A stretch of 64,000 bases of DNA, taken from Sedimenticola thiotaurini (GTDB lineage Bacteria; Pseudomonadota; Gammaproteobacteria; Chromatiales; Chromatiaceae). The stretch spans positions 930,001 to 994,000 of the forward strand of contig NZ_CP011412.1 of assembly GCF_001007875.1 (NCBI RefSeq), written 5' to 3'. Position 1 is the stretch's first letter. The number at the start of each line of letters is the position of its first letter. A program made the translations under genes and the position numbers. The notes beneath the pieces are model-generated. The model had not been told where the DNA came from, searched no databases, and was given only the letters and a program-made list of their open reading frames with translations. Positions 63,905-64,000 of this stretch are shown in pieces.

Positions 63905-64000
63905 CTATCCATTTTCCGTGCGATTACGACCGTAGCCGTATCCATACCCGTAACCGTAACCATAACCCCCGGCTCCGTTTCTCGTGTTTGTGGATTTATT
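63905..64000 (-). CDS. C-terminal tail of a probable XrtA-associated tyrosine autokinase
   Basis: The last 31 codons before TAG at 63905 on the minus strand read a Gly-Tyr tail: six Tyr alternate with Gly (GGYGYGYGYGYGYGYGR), then NRTENG. Tyr-rich C-termini are the autophosphorylation sites of bacterial tyrosine kinases (Wzc/BY-kinase). In XrtA loci such a kinase sits directly before the TIGR03016 gene, as here. The rest of the gene lies off the right edge, so the domain itself is not seen. Confidence 0.65.
   Translation of the reverse strand, partial: NKSTNTRNGAGGYGYGYGYGYGYGRNRTENG
63929..63967 (-). repeat. Gly-Tyr codon repeat in the kinase tail
   Basis: Six imperfect copies of a six-base unit (TAY-GGN) encode (Tyr-Gly)6. 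Codon choice varies between copies, so selection for the peptide rather than recent slippage is likely. Confidence 0.75.

Overview
The window looks like chromosome of a free-living or symbiotic sulfur-oxidising gammaproteobacterium (Chromatiales/Sedimenticola-like, an inference). It opens with the start of a DsrC-family gene and is otherwise dominated by a very large exosortase A (XrtA)/PEP-CTERM type extracellular polysaccharide locus. No rRNA, tRNA, CRISPR array, insertion sequence or phage gene was seen. Left part (1-7.2 kb): partial dsrC; a membrane GGDEF-EAL protein with a c-type heme motif; a glycerophosphodiesterase; one-chain L-serine dehydratase; an HD-GYP cyclic-di-GMP phosphodiesterase; and a secreted PEP-CTERM protein, which is the kind of substrate XrtA processes. 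That gene is preceded by a good sigma-54 type -24/-12 promoter and followed by a strong hairpin terminator. Second part (7.7-15.7 kb): a short-chain dehydrogenase-like protein, a ThiF/E1-like adenylyltransferase, a nitroreductase-like protein and a GNAT plus cyclic-nucleotide-binding fusion form an unrecognised small system; it is followed by the lipoprotein TPR protein PrsT of the XrtA system and a low-molecular-weight tyrosine phosphatase. Third part (15.9-34.8 kb), polysaccharide polymerisation and decoration: a 1464-residue fusion of an O-antigen-ligase-like membrane domain, an inserted beta-sandwich-like segment and a heparinase II/III-type lyase; a trypsin-like protease; APS kinase (cysC) with a PAPS sulfotransferase; an MBOAT O-acyltransferase with an SGNH-like partner; the XrtA-associated acyl ligase/decarboxylase pair; a propeller plus beta-helix secreted protein; and a fused XrtA hydrolase 1/2 with its acyl carrier protein. 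Fourth part (35.0-47.1 kb, plus strand), sugar variation: a DegT aminotransferase, a FemAB/GNAT-like transferase, a frameshifted amidotransferase domain followed by a QueC-like PP-loop enzyme, a Kdo-transferase-like protein, a glycosyltransferase, a pyruvyltransferase, a flippase, a TPR protein and an asparagine-synthase-like protein lacking the usual Cys2. Parts of this block (about 37.7-40.3 and 41.6-43.0 kb) are visibly richer in A+T. Fifth part (47.1-64.0 kb, minus strand): the conserved XrtA core, read from the right edge as the Tyr-rich tail of a probable tyrosine kinase, TIGR03016-type outer-membrane protein, wecB, deacetylase, FemAB, TIGR03087-type glycosyltransferase, xrtA-EpsI, amidotransferase, two GT4 enzymes, a CapK-like ligase, a methyltransferase, an O-ligase and a second deacetylase. 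Taken together the genes suggest synthesis, flipping, polymerisation and export of a heavily modified polysaccharide (amination, acylation, sulfation, O-acetylation, pyruvylation, deacetylation), coupled to PEP-CTERM protein sorting and probably to cyclic-di-GMP signalling. Family names are from sequence recognition only; no database search was run.
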